Positions 43,101-55,081 of a stretch of DNA of 64,000 bases are shown piece by piece. The stretch is from Kaistia geumhonensis (GTDB lineage Bacteria > Pseudomonadota > Alphaproteobacteria > Rhizobiales > Kaistiaceae), in NCBI RefSeq assembly GCF_030815145.1, contig NZ_JAUSWJ010000001.1, positions 124,001-188,000 of the forward strand. Direction: 5' to 3'. The position numbers and the translations under genes were made by a program. The number at the start of each line of letters is the position of its first letter. Position 1 is the first letter of the stretch. The notes below the pieces were generated by a model that was not told the origin of the DNA, searched no databases, and was given only the letters and a program-made list of their open reading frames with translations.

Positions 43101-43604
43101 GAGCGGTTCATCTCATCGCAGCCGCCGCGAGTGCGCGGCGGCATGGTCGTCATTCCGCGCGGGCTCCTCAGTGCCCGGCAGAATCCGACGGTGCCCAATC
43201 ATTTTGCCGAAGATCCGGCGGCGCGGAGAGAGATCGAGCTCGCGGCCATGCAGGCTGTGATGGCGGCCGAGCGAGCGCTTGGGCACGAACCGCTCGACGT
43301 TTCCGCCCAAAAGATTGGCTACGACATCGCCTCGCACAATCCGAAGTCCGGGCACCTTCGCTTCATCGAGGTCAAGGGCCGGATCGACGGCGCGGATTCT
43401 GTGATGATCACGCGCCAGGAAATCATTACCTCGCTGCATGAGCCCGAAAAGTTCATCCTCGCGGTCGTGGCCGTCAACGGCGGGTTTGCGCACGAGCCGC
43501 GATATGTGCGCGGGCCGCTGATTGAGCGGGAGCCGTCCTTCCTGGAGACAGCGATCCAGTTTGACCTGCGGCGTCTGCTCGAACGCGCGGTGCCGCCATC
43601 ATGA
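40101..43604 (+). CDS. DrmD-like SNF2 helicase with C-terminal DUF3883 domain
   Basis: 1167 aa. Walker A Asp-Asp-Pro-Gly-Ala-Gly-Lys-Thr, DEAH box Val-Ile-Cys-Asp-Glu-Ala-His-Arg, Ser-Ala-Thr-Pro-His-Asn-Gly-Lys and motif V/VI (Ala-Gly-Glu-Gly-Val-Asn-Leu; Gln-Arg-Phe-Gly-Arg-Ile-His-Arg-Ile-Gly-Gln) show a complete Swi2/Snf2 motor. The C-terminus has Ile-Gly-Tyr-Asp-Ile and Phe-Ile-Glu-Val-Lys-Gly, the DUF3883 signature, a nuclease-like fold. The layout resembles class 1 DISARM DrmD. ATG 40101 has GGGGGAG 9 bases upstream. The next gene starts in its stop (ATGA). Confidence 0.9.
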   Translation: MTAKLESIKNGASVRGIASAQPVQIVSVDWIGDQAINVVYRDHNGSVAESVLYRDDEHRLEVEQDGRPWSFDADGALLRLVTEANRIKLAHFFDPYLAIHTSLVDPLPHQISAVYGEMLPRQPLRFLLADDPGAGKTIMAGLLIKELIARSDLERCLVVAPGSLVEQWQDELGQKFNLEFDILTRDMIETSRSGNPFNDRDRLIVRLDVLARNEGLQEKLMSAREWDLVICDEAHRMSATYFGGEVKYTRRYQVGQKLGQVCRHLLLMSATPHNGKEEDFQLFMALLDGDRFEGRFRDGVHYADTEDMMRRLTKEELLRFDGRPLFPERRARTVKYQLSEGEAALYAAVTEYVRTEMNRVQRFAEGDGKKRNNVGFALQILQRRLASSPAAIYQSLKRRRERLETELGEARLAAKGRRAGIGEPSVSSDVLGNIDEYGQEEIDELEELISTGATTAETVEQLALEVDTLKGLESMALGVLRSGVDTKWTQLNRILDDDLMIDGAGNRRKLIIFTEPKDTLHYLLDKVRARLGSPEAVDVIHGGVSREERRKVIERFMQDKDLLVLIANDAAGEGVNLQRGHLMVNYDLPWNPNKIEQRFGRIHRIGQTEVCHLWNLVAADTREGEVYGRLLEKLEAAREALGGRVYDVLGELFEGTALKDLLFQAIQYGEQEEVRARLFRQVDGAVDQTHLLELLRRRALTNDTMPQAKVEELRLEMERAEALRLQPHHIQSFFVEAFQHLGGRLKRREEGRWEITHVPVRIRERDRQIGTGAPIQKQYERVCFEKSNINQQPVAAFICPGHPLLEAVISLIREQYEQIMRQGAILVDETDAGEALSAVFLLEHTVQDARTTSAGKPHIISQRLQFAAIDKAGNASNAGIAPHLNLRPAAPEEVHQVRDLLDEDWLTTELERTAIRFATVELAQGHVAEVKARRIPEIEKVEQEVRARLKKEINYWDSRAFELKEEEKAGKKTRLSWQNAQRRAEDLAERQKRRMDQLERERFISSQPPRVRGGMVVIPRGLLSARQNPTVPNHFAEDPAARREIELAAMQAVMAAERALGHEPLDVSAQKIGYDIASHNPKSGHLRFIEVKGRIDGADSVMITRQEIITSLHEPEKFILAVVAVNGGFAHEPRYVRGPLIEREPSFLETAIQFDLRRLLERAVPPS

Positions 43605-46600
43605 GTGTGGAGCGCCAATCCGCGCCTGTAGTGGCTGAGCCACCGGCTTACTTCCATCCGATCAGGGACGGCGCGTCGAAGCGCTGGAATCAGCTTGAGG
43701 CCGACCCCGAGCTTGCCGGGCCGTGGCACCAGCTGTTCAAGCAGGTGCAGAGCCCGCGCCATATCCTGTCCGAGCTGCTGCAGAATGCCGACGATGCCGG
43801 CGCGACCGAGGCCCGGGTTTCGATCGACGACCAGCGTTTCGTGTTTGAGCACAATGGCGAAGACTTTGTCGAAGCGCACTTCGCCTCGATCTGCCGCTTC
43901 GGCTACTCGAACAAACGTGCGCTTCACACCATCGGGTTCCGAGGGATCGGCTTCAAAAGCACGTTCAGCCTGGGTGATCGCGTCGAGCTGTTCACCCCCA
44001 CATTGTCCGTTGCCTTCGAGCGTAACCGGTTCACCGAGCCGCATTGGATTGACGGTCGTCGCACGACGCAGGGGGTCACGCGCGTCGAGGTGGCGATCGC
44101 CAACCCTCTTCTCTGCCGCGAGGTTGAGAAGAACCTCGATGAATGGCTGAAGAGCCCGGTTTCGCTGCTGTTCTTCAAGAAAATTCGGCGTCTTCAGATC
44201 GGTGATCGGGTGGTCCACTGGCAAAGCCTTGGACCAGGCCCTGTCGCCGAGAGCGAGTGGATGTCGCTGGACGACAAGGGCGATGACGCCTTTCTCCTGG
44301 TCCGGTCGGCCGAAGAAGCGTTCCCCGCTGATGCGCTGGACGAAATCCGTAAGGAACGGATGCTTGGTGCCGAGGACGGCGGCGACTTTCCGCCCTGCCG
44401 GGTCGAGATCGTCCTGGGCGCGAAGGGCCGGCTCTATGTCGTGCTGCCAACGGGTGTTGAGACGCCGCTCCCGTTCGCCTGCAACGCTCCGTTCATTCAG
44501 GATCCCGCCCGCCTCAAGATTAAGGACCCAGAGACCTCGCCGACAAACCGCTGGCTTCTGAAACGTGCCGGCGAACTCGCGGCCAAGGCGATGGTGGAAT
44601 GGCTCGAACAATCCAAGACCGGTGTTCTGGATCGAGCTGCGGCCTATGGCCTGCTGCCTGACGTTGACCGAGAGGCCAGCACGCTTGAGGGCTCTTGCGC
44701 GGCCATCGTCGAGCTGGCGTTCGCCGATTCGGTCGAGGATCGGCCGATCCTGCTGACCGATGACGGCAAGCTGGTTGCCGCCGACGCGGCGATCATGATC
44801 CCGCTGCCGATCTTCGATATCTGGCCGGCGGAGCAGGCGATGGCTCTGTTGGATGAGAAGTCGCGCCCCGCCTTGTGTCGGCATGTCTCGGCTGCCGACC
44901 GGACCAAGCTGGCTCACTGGAACCTGGTCGAGGAGTTTTCGAAGAGCGACCTTCTCGCCCGCCTCCGCACAAGCCACCTGCCTCGGCCGTCCACATGGCG
45001 GCATCTTCTGAACCTTTGGACGTACATCGCGCCCGAGGTGACGGGGTGGCAAAGCTATCAACCGGAGCGACTCCGCATCGTTCCCGTCCAGGGCAAGGAA
45101 GTGCTCTATTCGGCGTCTGAGGTGGTGCGGCTCGGGGAGAAGAAGCTGCTCCAGTCGGATGATGACTGGGAGTTTCTGGCGGGGCATCTGATCGTCCTAA
45201 ATCAGAACTGGACCCGCTTTCTGGCGGAGCAACGCCGGGACAAGGGCGACGGCGATGGCCGAACTGATCCGACCCAAGCCGCGTTTGCGGTGCTCAAGAA
45301 AATCGGCCTCGACGACACGAGCGACGTCAACGCCGTGATCGAACGGGTCGCCGCCGATTTCTTTGGATCAAGTGGCATCAAGCTGGCCGAGTGCGTGCAA
45401 CTGGCCCAGATCGCGGCAAAGCTTGGCGCGTCTGCGGGCGAAGCATTCCGCTACGCGTGCGCCGATTTGAAGCTTCGGCCGATCGCCAAGGCGATCCTGT
45501 ACGACCAAGACGGCGCCCTCGATGACCTATTGCCGGAGACTGCTCGGCAGACCCAGCTCCTGCATCCCGATTATGTGGCCAGCTTCACCTCCTGTTCGCG
45601 TGAGGATTGGCTGCGGTGGGTCTCGTCCGGCCGTTCCGGTCTGCAGACCTTCGCGCCGCTGACTGCAAAGCGGACAAACGTCTATGGGCGCCAGCAGGTC
45701 GACGCCGAGGCCAAAAAGCGCGGCCTTCGCAGCGCGCTCTATTACCCCTATGTGACGAGCCAGTTCGTCGTTGAGGATTGGGATTTCCCGGCCGAATACT
45801 GGCGGCACTGGGAGGCGCTGTCGAAGTCCGACCCACGGATTTGGGCCAAGGTCGCCGGGCGGGTTTTGGAGCAGCGGGACAGCTACTGGTCCCGTGCCTC
45901 AAGTGCGCGCCTGTCGCAGGTCGCGACCACAGGGTCGACCCGTTCGCTGACGTCAGAGTCCCTGCTGGCGGACTGGTTGCTGAAGCTCAGGTCGAAGCCC
46001 TGCCTTCCCGATACGCGCGACATGATCCATGTCCCTGCCGATCTGCTCCGGAGGACGCCGGAGACGGAATCGCTCATGGATGTCGAGCCATTCGTTCACG
46101 GTCTCCTCGACCGGGAGACGACGCGGCCGCTGCTCGATCTGCTCGGCGTCCGCAGCGCGCCGAGCGGGCCAGGTCGATTGCTCGACCGGCTACGCGCGCT
46201 GGCGAAGTCGGATAAGGCGCCGGCCCATGAGGTCGAGAAATGGTATCGCCGCCTCGACCAGATGCTCGATGCCGCTTCCACGCCTGACGCCCAGAGCATC
46301 AAGGACGCGTTCAAGGCAGAGAAGCTGATCCTCGCACAGGACGGGACCTGGGTGACGTCGGGCGGGGTATTCCTGGCTGGGGATGAAGAGGATGTTCCGG
46401 GCGGTGCGGTGATCCGGGCATCGGTGCTCGATCTCAGTCTGTGGCGCCGTATCGGTGTTGCTGAGCGGCCGTCCGCGGATCTGGCGTTGCAATGGCTAGG
46501 TGCTCTTCCCTCCGGCAAGGCGCTCTCGCCTGATGACGCGCGCCGTGTGCGGACACTCATGTCCCGATACCCGACCCGCATCTGGGAAGAGTGCGGGCAT

Positions 46601-47854
46601 TGGGTGAACATGTCCGGCGAATGGGTCGAAACCGACGCGCTCGCCTATGGGCTCAGCATGCAAAGCCTGTTCACCTACGGGCATCTCCACGACTGGGTGA
46701 AGCGCAAGACAGCCGATTTCCGGCAGCTCTCGGCCGAAACGGTGCGCAATCCGCCATTCGCGTCGCTTCAGGCATTGTCCGATCTCGTCGAGGAGCGCTT
46801 CAACCAGCCGCCCCTGTTCCCGGGTCTGGAAGACCGGCGAGCCTGGCTCACGGCCTTCGGCACGCAGCTTGTGCGGATCGAACTGGCCGACCCGGCCGAA
46901 ACCGAGCGCGTGCGCACGGTCGCAGCGGCGATCGCGGCGACAAGCTGGGTCGCCGCCCCGAAGCTGGAAGTGATCCCTTATCTGGACGGCGTGCCGGCTG
47001 GCACGGCGCGGCTCACGGATATTCTGTGGCTGGACGGCAAGCTGTTCGTCAGCCCGCTGTCGAAGGCGAAGCTTGCCAAGCGCGTGCCTGAAGAGATCGG
47101 CAAGGGCCTGAACGCCGATATTCGTGCCGCGCTGGCCTATGCGTTCGAGCGGTCACCTGCTGACATCAAGGACTATCTCGAAGAGAACTTCACGCTCGGC
47201 CCAGAGCAGACGACGGTCGCGCCTGTGCTGGGGGTTCCGCCTACGGCTGCCCCTGTGGGAGGCGACGCGGTCGATGAGCCGGCCGAGCACTCTCAGCAGG
47301 CGGCGTCGGACGATGGCGAGGCCGGGTCGGTGATCGACGAGGACTTGTCCGAGGACGAGGATCCCACGAACCCGCCGGAACTAGAGGCACCGCCCCAGGA
47401 GGCCGAAGGCCGTTTGTTGGAGCCGGAGACCGGCAGCCGTCCGCGCCCGCCGCAGAAGCCAGCGCGGCCCAGCGTCATCGCCCGCTTCGCGTTGGCGCTC
47501 GGCTACAAGCCTGATGGCGAGGATCGCTTCTACCATTCGAATGGCAGCTGGATCGGTCGCGCCAACGGCGCGCGCTTCCCGTGGGAGCGTCGCTCAGCGA
47601 GTGGCGAGGTGCAGCGGCACTATTATCCGAAGGAGCACTGCCTGGAACGCGAGCCGCTTCAGATCGAGGCGGACGTCTGGGGCCTGCTGGACCAGAAGCC
47701 CGACGCCTACTCATTCATTCTCGTCAACCCGGAAGGTGAACCCGTCGAAATGACGGGTGCTCGCCTGCGCGCACTACGCGATGGCGGCGAGATCACCATT
47801 CACCCCGCAACATACAGGCTAGTGCTCTCGGAAGTGGGCGGAGACTCAGCGTGA
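43601..47854 (+). CDS. large sacsin-like GHKL ATPase protein
   Basis: 1417 aa. The N-terminus carries a GHKL (Hsp90/MutL-type) ATP-binding domain: Leu-Ser-Glu-Leu-Leu-Gln-Asn-Ala-Asp-Asp-Ala-Gly (56-67, N-box) and Gly-Phe-Arg-Gly-Ile-Gly-Phe-Lys-Ser (112-120, G-box), closest to sacsin-type domains. The long middle is not recognised. An acidic/Pro-rich linker (about 1200-1290) leads to a small C-terminal domain. Related proteins occur in defence islands with DUF1156/DUF499 genes. It may act as an ATP-dependent clamp or sensor. It is coupled to the helicase (ATGA). Confidence 0.82.
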   Translation: MSVERQSAPVVAEPPAYFHPIRDGASKRWNQLEADPELAGPWHQLFKQVQSPRHILSELLQNADDAGATEARVSIDDQRFVFEHNGEDFVEAHFASICRFGYSNKRALHTIGFRGIGFKSTFSLGDRVELFTPTLSVAFERNRFTEPHWIDGRRTTQGVTRVEVAIANPLLCREVEKNLDEWLKSPVSLLFFKKIRRLQIGDRVVHWQSLGPGPVAESEWMSLDDKGDDAFLLVRSAEEAFPADALDEIRKERMLGAEDGGDFPPCRVEIVLGAKGRLYVVLPTGVETPLPFACNAPFIQDPARLKIKDPETSPTNRWLLKRAGELAAKAMVEWLEQSKTGVLDRAAAYGLLPDVDREASTLEGSCAAIVELAFADSVEDRPILLTDDGKLVAADAAIMIPLPIFDIWPAEQAMALLDEKSRPALCRHVSAADRTKLAHWNLVEEFSKSDLLARLRTSHLPRPSTWRHLLNLWTYIAPEVTGWQSYQPERLRIVPVQGKEVLYSASEVVRLGEKKLLQSDDDWEFLAGHLIVLNQNWTRFLAEQRRDKGDGDGRTDPTQAAFAVLKKIGLDDTSDVNAVIERVAADFFGSSGIKLAECVQLAQIAAKLGASAGEAFRYACADLKLRPIAKAILYDQDGALDDLLPETARQTQLLHPDYVASFTSCSREDWLRWVSSGRSGLQTFAPLTAKRTNVYGRQQVDAEAKKRGLRSALYYPYVTSQFVVEDWDFPAEYWRHWEALSKSDPRIWAKVAGRVLEQRDSYWSRASSARLSQVATTGSTRSLTSESLLADWLLKLRSKPCLPDTRDMIHVPADLLRRTPETESLMDVEPFVHGLLDRETTRPLLDLLGVRSAPSGPGRLLDRLRALAKSDKAPAHEVEKWYRRLDQMLDAASTPDAQSIKDAFKAEKLILAQDGTWVTSGGVFLAGDEEDVPGGAVIRASVLDLSLWRRIGVAERPSADLALQWLGALPSGKALSPDDARRVRTLMSRYPTRIWEECGHWVNMSGEWVETDALAYGLSMQSLFTYGHLHDWVKRKTADFRQLSAETVRNPPFASLQALSDLVEERFNQPPLFPGLEDRRAWLTAFGTQLVRIELADPAETERVRTVAAAIAATSWVAAPKLEVIPYLDGVPAGTARLTDILWLDGKLFVSPLSKAKLAKRVPEEIGKGLNADIRAALAYAFERSPADIKDYLEENFTLGPEQTTVAPVLGVPPTAAPVGGDAVDEPAEHSQQAASDDGEAGSVIDEDLSEDEDPTNPPELEAPPQEAEGRLLEPETGSRPRPPQKPARPSVIARFALALGYKPDGEDRFYHSNGSWIGRANGARFPWERRSASGEVQRHYYPKEHCLEREPLQIEADVWGLLDQKPDAYSFILVNPEGEPVEMTGARLRALRDGGEITIHPATYRLVLSEVGGDSA

Positions 47855-47868
47855 ACGGAGGTTCCAAG

Positions 47869-48351
47869 ATGACCGATTTCGCAATCCTCGCCCCCGTTCC
47901 CTTGGAGCACCTTGAGTCCGGCCAAGTGATCGCTGCAGCGAAGGGCTTCGTTGCTTTCGGCTCGCGGAAATTCGAACTCTTCCGTGACATCGATCAGCGC
48001 TGTGACGGCAAACCCGTTCCAGTCTTGATCTACCCCTCGCATGAGGACGATCCGGCCAAGGTCACTTCGATGGTGTCATGGATCGGTTGGTATGTCGGAA
48101 GCGAAGAAACCCATAACGGGCGACACTCGCTGGGCATGGAGCATCGCCCCCCGACGACCGGCCAGTACATCGCGGACAACAAGGGGCACTGGGCGGTGTT
48201 TTGGCATGTGCAGCAACTCTTGCCGCTGGATGCCAAGGATCGTTTCGCGATCTCGAAATTGCAAACCATCAAAGGCGGTTGGCGCAAAAACGCCCCGCCG
48301 CGCGGACCCGAGCTTGTCGCTCTGCCCACGTTCATCGAATTTCCGGAGTAA
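47869..48351 (+). CDS. 160-aa protein of unknown function in the cargo operon
   Basis: No family recognised. It has Met-Thr-Asp-Phe-Ala-Ile-Leu-Ala-Pro-Val-Pro near the start and Trp-Ile-Gly-Trp-Tyr-Val-Gly in the middle, then a likely globular C-terminus. GGAGG stands 7 bases before ATG 47869; an in-frame GTG at 47851 overlapping the previous stop is an alternative start. Its place between the GHKL and methyltransferase genes suggests a specific subunit of the system. Confidence 0.65.
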   Translation: MTDFAILAPVPLEHLESGQVIAAAKGFVAFGSRKFELFRDIDQRCDGKPVPVLIYPSHEDDPAKVTSMVSWIGWYVGSEETHNGRHSLGMEHRPPTTGQYIADNKGHWAVFWHVQQLLPLDAKDRFAISKLQTIKGGWRKNAPPRGPELVALPTFIEFPE

Positions 48352-48354
48352 GCC

Positions 48355-51276
48355 GTGTCTCAAACCTACAAGAAGAAGCTCATCGAGGTCGCCATCCCGT
48401 TGGAAGCGATCAACGCGGCGTCCGCGCGGGAGAAGTCGATCCGGCACGGACATCCGTCCACGCTGCATCTGTGGTGGGCGCGGCGGCCGCTTGCTGCGTG
48501 CCGTGCGGTGCTGTTCGCGCAGCTCGTCGATGACCCCTCTGAGTATGCTGACAAGCTGCTCGACGATCCGAAGATCCGCGAGAAGGCAGAGGCAGACCTG
48601 GCCATCCGCCTCAAGGCGTGGCGCGATCGAAGGCCGGACGTTCAGGGGAATGTGCCAGACACGCCGGAACCGACCCTCAAAGATTGCGCGGCCGACATCG
48701 AGCGCAAGCGTCTATTCGAGATCATCGAAGAATTGGTGCTTTGGGAGAACTCGACAAACGAAGAAGTTCTGGAGCGCGCGCGCGCAGAAATCCGGCGTAG
48801 CTGCGGCGGCGTGCTGCCGCCGGTCTATGACCCCTTCTCGGGCGGCGGATCGATCCCGCTGGAGGCGCAGCGGCTAGGCCTGCCTGCCTACGGCTCCGAT
48901 CTGAACCCGGTGGCGGTGATGATCGGCAAGGCGATGATCGAGATCCCGCCGAAGTTTAAGGACATGCCCCCCATCCACCCCGGCGCAAAGGAACGGTCGT
49001 TCTATCGCAACGCCGAAGGGCTGGCCGAGGATGTGAAGTACTACGGCGAATGGATGCGCGAGAAGGCGTGGGAGCGCATCGGGCATCTCTACCCCCAGGT
49101 GGACCTGCCGAAGGAATATGGTAGCGGCAAAGGTACCGCGATTGCTTGGATATGGGCGCGGACGGTGCCGAGTCCCGACCCAGCATATGCAGATGTCCAT
49201 GTGCCAATCACCACAAGCTTCATGTTGAGTTCAAAGCCCGGCAAGGAAGCTTGGATTGAGCCGAAAGTTGACCGGACCAAAAAGGCCATAGCGTTTGTTG
49301 CCCACAATGCTGGGACAAAGGCGGAGATTGCGAAGGCCAAGGAGGGCACAAAAGCTGGACGTGGTGCAAACTTCCGTTGTTTGCTTTCTGATTCCGCGAT
49401 TACGTCTGAATATGTCAAAAAAATCGCTCAATCTGGCGGAATGGGGCAAATGCTTATTGCCGTCGCAACAGAGGGCAAAAATGGGCGTGTCTTTGTATCG
49501 CCAACGGCCGACCAAGAGACTGTTGCCGTTGACGTGGAACGGCAAAGGGCACCCGGAATCGCCTTGCCGAACCATAGCCAGTATGTCGGAGTTCTCGGAT
49601 ACGGCTTTGAAACCTTCGGCGATCTGTTCTCGAGTCGGCAGCTCGTTGCGCTGAACTCGTTTTCCGATCTGGTTGAAGAAGTTCGTGCGCAGATTTTGGC
49701 TGATGCAGTGGCCGCAGGCTTGCCGGCTGATGCTGAACCACTGCGCTTGGGTGGGCTTGGGGCGCAAGGATATGCAGATGCGGTCTCAGTTTACCTCGGC
49801 TTCTGCGTTAGTAAGTCAGCTGATTATTGGTCCAATCTGTGCACATGGAGGTCTGACCCTAAGAACTTAGGGGTGGGGCACGTCTTTGCGAGGCAAGCAA
49901 TTCCAATGGTTTGGGATTTTGCCGAAGCGAATCCATTTTCAAAGTCCTCAGGCAATTTTCTTACATCCTTGGACTGGATAGTACGCGTTGTCCGTGAGCT
50001 GCCGAGCGCGACGAGTGGCGAAATTCGCCAAGTTGATGCTCAAAGTGTGGAATATCCGGCAGGTTCAGTCATTTCGACCGATCCTCCTTACTACGACAGC
50101 ATTCCCTATGCAGATATCTCCGACTTCTTCTACTCGTGGCTTCGCGGTACCCTTCGGACAACATTTCCAGATCAATTGAACACGATCGCCGTTCCCAAGA
50201 TGGAGGAACTGGTTGCTGATCGGATGCGTCACGGCGGCGCAGATGCGGCTGAAGCCTTCTTTCTGACCGGCATGACCTCAGCGATTGGCCGCATGTGCGG
50301 CCACTCAAGCCCCGACTATCCAGCGGCCATCTACTATGCCTTTAAGCAAAGTGAAGTCGAGCAAGAGGGCATCAGCTCAACGGGGTGGGCAACCTTCCTT
50401 CAGGCAATCATGGACGCTGGCTACTCGGTGGTTGGTACTTGGCCGGTGCGCACCGAGTTGGCGAATCGCACGAGGGCGTCGGGTTCCAACGCCCTCGCCA
50501 ACTCTGTCGTCCTTGTTTGCCGCAAAAAGGAGGCGGCAGCCGAAGTCGTTACACGCGCTGAGTTCATCCGTGCGCTGAAGCGCGAGCTGCCCCCGGCTAT
50601 TGCCGAGCTTCAGGCTGCCAACATTGCTCCGGCGGACATGCCCCAGTCGGCGATCGGCCCGGGCATGGGCGTCTTCTCGCGCTACAAGGCAGTGCTGGAG
50701 TCCGACGACAGCCCAATGAGCGTGAAGACCGCGCTTCAGCTCATCAATCGTGAGCTGGACGAATATCTGGGTGGCATCCAGGGCGAGTTCGATGCTGACA
50801 CGCGCTTTGCAATCACCTGGTTCGAACAGCACGGCATGGCGAAGGGTGACTATGGCGCCGCCGATAACCTCGCGCGTGCACGCGGCATCTCTGTCGAGAG
50901 CGTGAAGCACGCCGGGATCGTCGAGAGCGCTGCCGGCAAGGTGCGCATACTGGCCCGCGATGAACTCGACGATGATTGGGGGCCCGAAGCCGACGGTCAC
51001 CTCACGGTATGGGAGTGCCTTCAGCATCTCGTCCGCAAATACGAGAAGGACGGCATTTCGCATGAGACTGCCGTTCTGCTGAAGAAAATCGACGCGAAGG
51101 CCGAGGCTGTGAAGGACCTTGCCTACTGCCTCTACGACATCAGTGCCAACAAGCGGAAGGATGCGAAGGAGGCCACGGCCTACAACGCGCTGATCGCCGA
51201 CTGGACGGAGCTGACACGGCAGGCCGCGGCCATCCACGACACGAGCGGGGATCGTCAGATCCGCCTGGATATCTGA
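48355..51276 (+). CDS. DUF1156 adenine-specific DNA methyltransferase
   Basis: 973 aa. The N-terminal DUF1156 region (Leu-Ile-Glu-Val-Ala-Ile-Pro-Leu-Glu, then His-Pro-Ser-Thr-Leu-His-Leu-Trp-Trp-Ala-Arg-Arg-Pro) is diagnostic. Motif I is Asp-Pro-Phe-Ser-Gly-Gly-Gly (about 158-164) and motif IV Asp-Pro-Pro-Tyr (576-579), so it should be an active N6-adenine methyltransferase. Its role would be marking self DNA. GTG 48355 has GGAG 6 bases upstream. About 49130-50530 looks much richer in A/T than the ends of the gene, a sign of an exchanged specificity segment. Confidence 0.9.
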   Translation: MSQTYKKKLIEVAIPLEAINAASAREKSIRHGHPSTLHLWWARRPLAACRAVLFAQLVDDPSEYADKLLDDPKIREKAEADLAIRLKAWRDRRPDVQGNVPDTPEPTLKDCAADIERKRLFEIIEELVLWENSTNEEVLERARAEIRRSCGGVLPPVYDPFSGGGSIPLEAQRLGLPAYGSDLNPVAVMIGKAMIEIPPKFKDMPPIHPGAKERSFYRNAEGLAEDVKYYGEWMREKAWERIGHLYPQVDLPKEYGSGKGTAIAWIWARTVPSPDPAYADVHVPITTSFMLSSKPGKEAWIEPKVDRTKKAIAFVAHNAGTKAEIAKAKEGTKAGRGANFRCLLSDSAITSEYVKKIAQSGGMGQMLIAVATEGKNGRVFVSPTADQETVAVDVERQRAPGIALPNHSQYVGVLGYGFETFGDLFSSRQLVALNSFSDLVEEVRAQILADAVAAGLPADAEPLRLGGLGAQGYADAVSVYLGFCVSKSADYWSNLCTWRSDPKNLGVGHVFARQAIPMVWDFAEANPFSKSSGNFLTSLDWIVRVVRELPSATSGEIRQVDAQSVEYPAGSVISTDPPYYDSIPYADISDFFYSWLRGTLRTTFPDQLNTIAVPKMEELVADRMRHGGADAAEAFFLTGMTSAIGRMCGHSSPDYPAAIYYAFKQSEVEQEGISSTGWATFLQAIMDAGYSVVGTWPVRTELANRTRASGSNALANSVVLVCRKKEAAAEVVTRAEFIRALKRELPPAIAELQAANIAPADMPQSAIGPGMGVFSRYKAVLESDDSPMSVKTALQLINRELDEYLGGIQGEFDADTRFAITWFEQHGMAKGDYGAADNLARARGISVESVKHAGIVESAAGKVRILARDELDDDWGPEADGHLTVWECLQHLVRKYEKDGISHETAVLLKKIDAKAEAVKDLAYCLYDISANKRKDAKEATAYNALIADWTELTRQAAAIHDTSGDRQIRLDI

Positions 51277-51290
51277 GGGGGAACGGGACA

Positions 51291-54587
<3,297 letters not shown>

Positions 54588-54622
54588 ATTCTCGCGCATA
54601 AGGAAGAACTTTGCTATGTCGC

Positions 54623-54635
54623 TGACGGTACTTTT
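54623..54635 (+). repeat. right-end copy of the putative integrase arm-type repeat
   Basis: TGACGGTACTTTT matches 4234-4246 exactly. It lies about 210 bases inside the right junction, as the left copies lie about 200 bases inside the left one. Confidence 0.6.
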
Positions 54636-54843
54636 AGGGGGCCTGCGCCGACGCCGCTTTTGGCCCGGAGAGGTGCCCGGAGAGGCAATCGAAGCCGATA
54701 GATGCTGGAACCGCGAAAATATTTTTTCTGGCCGTTTTCTAAATGAAATCAAGAGCGTAGCATTTTGACGGCCTCACGGTCGGAGAATGGCCGTCAGAAT
54801 GGGCGCTTACCATCGAATTTTCAAAGACTTATGGGGAATTCAG

Positions 54844-54861
54844 ACAATCGAGTGGGAGTGA
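54844..54861 (+). other. attR: second copy of the guaA C-terminal codons
   Basis: ACA ATC GAG TGG GAG TGA encodes Thr-Ile-Glu-Trp-Glu-stop like the end of guaA, with synonymous changes in two codons and a different stop. The exact shared core is ATCGAGTGGGA (54847-54857). It is likely the host's original guaA end, displaced by integration. The preceding bases do not match guaA. Confidence 0.8.
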
Positions 54862-55081
54862 CGGATACGAGCGGCGGCAATGGTTTAGTTTAGGCGGTCG
54901 TTTTCGCCTTTGCTTCGTGGCCGCTCTTTGGCTTGCAGCTGATCATCAATTTGTGCAGTTCCGCACTAACGACAGGGAACATCGACTCCCAGAGGAAAAT
55001 CGCGCAGCGACGTGAACCAGCGGGCTTTCATTGGCGAGAGTTGCCCCATATCTCGGTTAGCGGCTGGGGCTTAGCCGCCAC

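Larger units (their letters stand above)
54588..55081. other. right end of the ICE and flanking non-coding DNA
   Basis: About 490 bases with no credible gene. It holds the arm-type repeat TGACGGTACTTTT (54623-54635), a tandem CCCGGAGAGG-type repeat (about 54664-54685), partial TGACGG/CCGTCA elements (about 54775 and 54791) and the second copy of the guaA codons (54844-54861). It is A/T-richer than the rest of the window. After 54861 it is chromosomal spacer up to the sigma-factor gene. Confidence 0.6.

Noticed and set aside
43319-45187. 622-codon open frame on the minus strand
   Set aside because: Antisense to the helicase and GHKL genes, both of which have clear motifs and coupled starts.
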